Source: Lachnospiraceae bacterium
GTDB taxonomy: Bacteria; Bacillota; Clostridia; Lachnospirales; Lachnospiraceae
Length of the DNA stretch: 5,151 nucleotides
Direction of reading: 5' to 3'
Assembly (NCBI GenBank): GCA_024691065.1
Contig: JAILOA010000156.1
Coordinates: forward strand, 1-5,151
Position 1 is the first letter of the stretch; every line of letters starts with the position of its first letter. The position numbers and the translations under genes were made by a program. The notes beneath the pieces were generated by a model. That model saw nothing but the letters and a program-made list of their open reading frames with translations. It made no database searches and was not told the origin of the DNA. This document shows, one piece after another, positions 4,217-5,151 of the stretch.

Positions 4217-5151
4217 ATGAGTATCAAAATTGCTTTAGCCGGTAATCCTAATTGCGGTAAAACAACATTATTTAATGCATTAACAGGTGCTAATCAATAT
4301 GTTGGTAACTGGCCTGGTGTTACGGTAGAAAAGAAAGAAGGAAAATTAAAGGATAATAAGGAAGTAGTAATTCAGGATTTACCTGGTATTTACTCACTTT
4401 CTCCATATACTTTGGAGGAGGTTATTTCCAGACAGTATCTTGTGTCAGAGAAGCCTGATGCAATTCTTAACATCATTGATGGAACTAATATTGAAAGAAA
4501 TCTTTATCTTACAACACAGCTTTCAGAACTTGGTATTCCGATGGTAATTGCTATCAATATGATTGACCTTGTAAGAAAGAACGGTGATAATATTGATGTT
4601 GCAAAGCTTTCCAAGGAATTTAAATGTGATGTTGTTGAAATCAGTGCTCTTAAGAAAGAAAGCATCAAAGATGTTACAGATAAAGCTGTAAAGGCAGCCG
4701 AGAGCAAAAAGAAGATGGAACCGCTTAATATTTTAAGCCCTGAAGTAGAAAGTGTTGTAAGCGAAATCGAAGGACTTATTTCAGATAAGGTTGATGCTTC
4801 ACTTTTGCGTTGGTATGCAATTAAAATATTTGAGCGTGATGAGAAGGTTCTTGAGAATTTATCATTAGGTTCAGCCGCTGATAATATTGAGAAAATTATA
4901 GAGGATGCTGAGAAAAAACTTGATGATGATTCCGAAAGTATCATCACAAATGAAAGATATAATTACATTGCCGGAGTAACATCCAAAACAGTAAAGAAGA
5001 AGAGAGCAAAAGGTGAGCTTTCTGCTTCAGATAAAATTGATAAGGTTGTTACAAACAGAATCCTTGGTCTTCCTATTTTCGCAGGTATTATGTTCTTAAT
5101 ATATGCTATTGCAATGGGTGGATGGAAGGTTTCAATCGGTACAATGGCAAC
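4217..5151 (+). CDS. feoB: Ferrous iron transporter FeoB, N-terminal part (cut by window end)
   Basis: FeoB is the inner-membrane ferrous iron permease with a cytoplasmic G-protein domain. The 311 codons present start MSIKIALAGNPNCGKTT and carry all five GTPase motifs: G1 GNPNCGKT (9-16), G2 region NWPGVTVE with T36, G3 DLPG (54-57), G4 NMID (114-117, where NMMD is common) and G5 SAL (143-145). After the G domain comes a charged helical section (about residues 155-275), consistent with the guanine-dissociation-inhibitor domain and linker. The first membrane helix begins near residue 288 (LGLPIFAGIMFLIYAIAM). FeoB proteins are usually 650-800 residues, so more than half lies beyond the window. 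The frame is intact with no stop. It is in an operon with feoA2, and probably under the same operator as feoA1. Confidence 0.96.
   Translation, partial: MSIKIALAGNPNCGKTTLFNALTGANQYVGNWPGVTVEKKEGKLKDNKEVVIQDLPGIYSLSPYTLEEVISRQYLVSEKPDAILNIIDGTNIERNLYLTTQLSELGIPMVIAINMIDLVRKNGDNIDVAKLSKEFKCDVVEISALKKESIKDVTDKAVKAAESKKKMEPLNILSPEVESVVSEIEGLISDKVDASLLRWYAIKIFERDEKVLENLSLGSAADNIEKIIEDAEKKLDDDSESIITNERYNYIAGVTSKTVKKKRAKGELSASDKIDKVVTNRILGLPIFAGIMFLIYAIAMGGWKVSIGTMA

Noticed and set aside
4414..4421. GGAGGAGG inside feoB as a possible internal translation start
   Set aside because: No start codon lies at a usable distance downstream; the bases simply encode Leu-Glu-Glu-Val.
4504..4947. 147-codon open frame on the minus strand
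   Set aside because: It lies wholly opposite feoB, is serine- and leucine-rich as expected for an antisense shadow, and has no family features.

Overview
The window looks like chromosome from a low-GC Gram-positive anaerobe of the Clostridia, most likely a Lachnospiraceae-type gut bacterium. This is inferred from the AT-rich intergenic DNA, strong AAAGGAG/GGAGG ribosome binding sites, and the character of the FeoA, FeoB, aspartokinase and diaminopimelate decarboxylase proteins. No mobile element, CRISPR array, tRNA or rRNA was seen. All genes read on the + strand.

Left half (1-3430), aspartate-family amino acid synthesis: the last 36 codons of a gene that is probably homoserine dehydrogenase (hom); a 101-nt gap holding a strong hairpin; lysC (aspartokinase), with a well-formed internal start that should also yield a separate regulatory subunit; a small GtrA-family membrane protein 13 nt downstream of lysC; a 176-nt gap with a perfect 19-nt tandem repeat and a candidate promoter; a divergent diaminopimelate decarboxylase (lysA); and a 13-bp-stem intrinsic terminator that closes this block. 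LysC makes aspartyl phosphate, the common precursor of lysine, threonine and methionine. Hom commits carbon to threonine and methionine, and LysA makes the final lysine. No lysine riboswitch or T-box was recognised, so feedback on the ACT domains of LysC may carry much of the control.

Right half (3431-5151), ferrous iron uptake: feoA1, its own terminator, then feoA2 and the first 311 codons of feoB, which runs off the window. Both feoA genes are preceded by a TTGACT box followed by closely matching 16-nt palindromes of the form GTTAGTnTAAnyTAAC. A third related site lies 52 nt beyond the second. These are good candidates for operators of an iron-responsive repressor whose gene is not in the window. 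FeoB is the membrane transporter with a cytoplasmic GTPase domain, and FeoA proteins are small SH3-like partners.

Nothing here amounts to a wholly new system. The points most worth a second look are the internal translation start in lysC, the repeated feo operators, the tandem repeat ahead of lysA, and the atypical active-site motifs of LysA.
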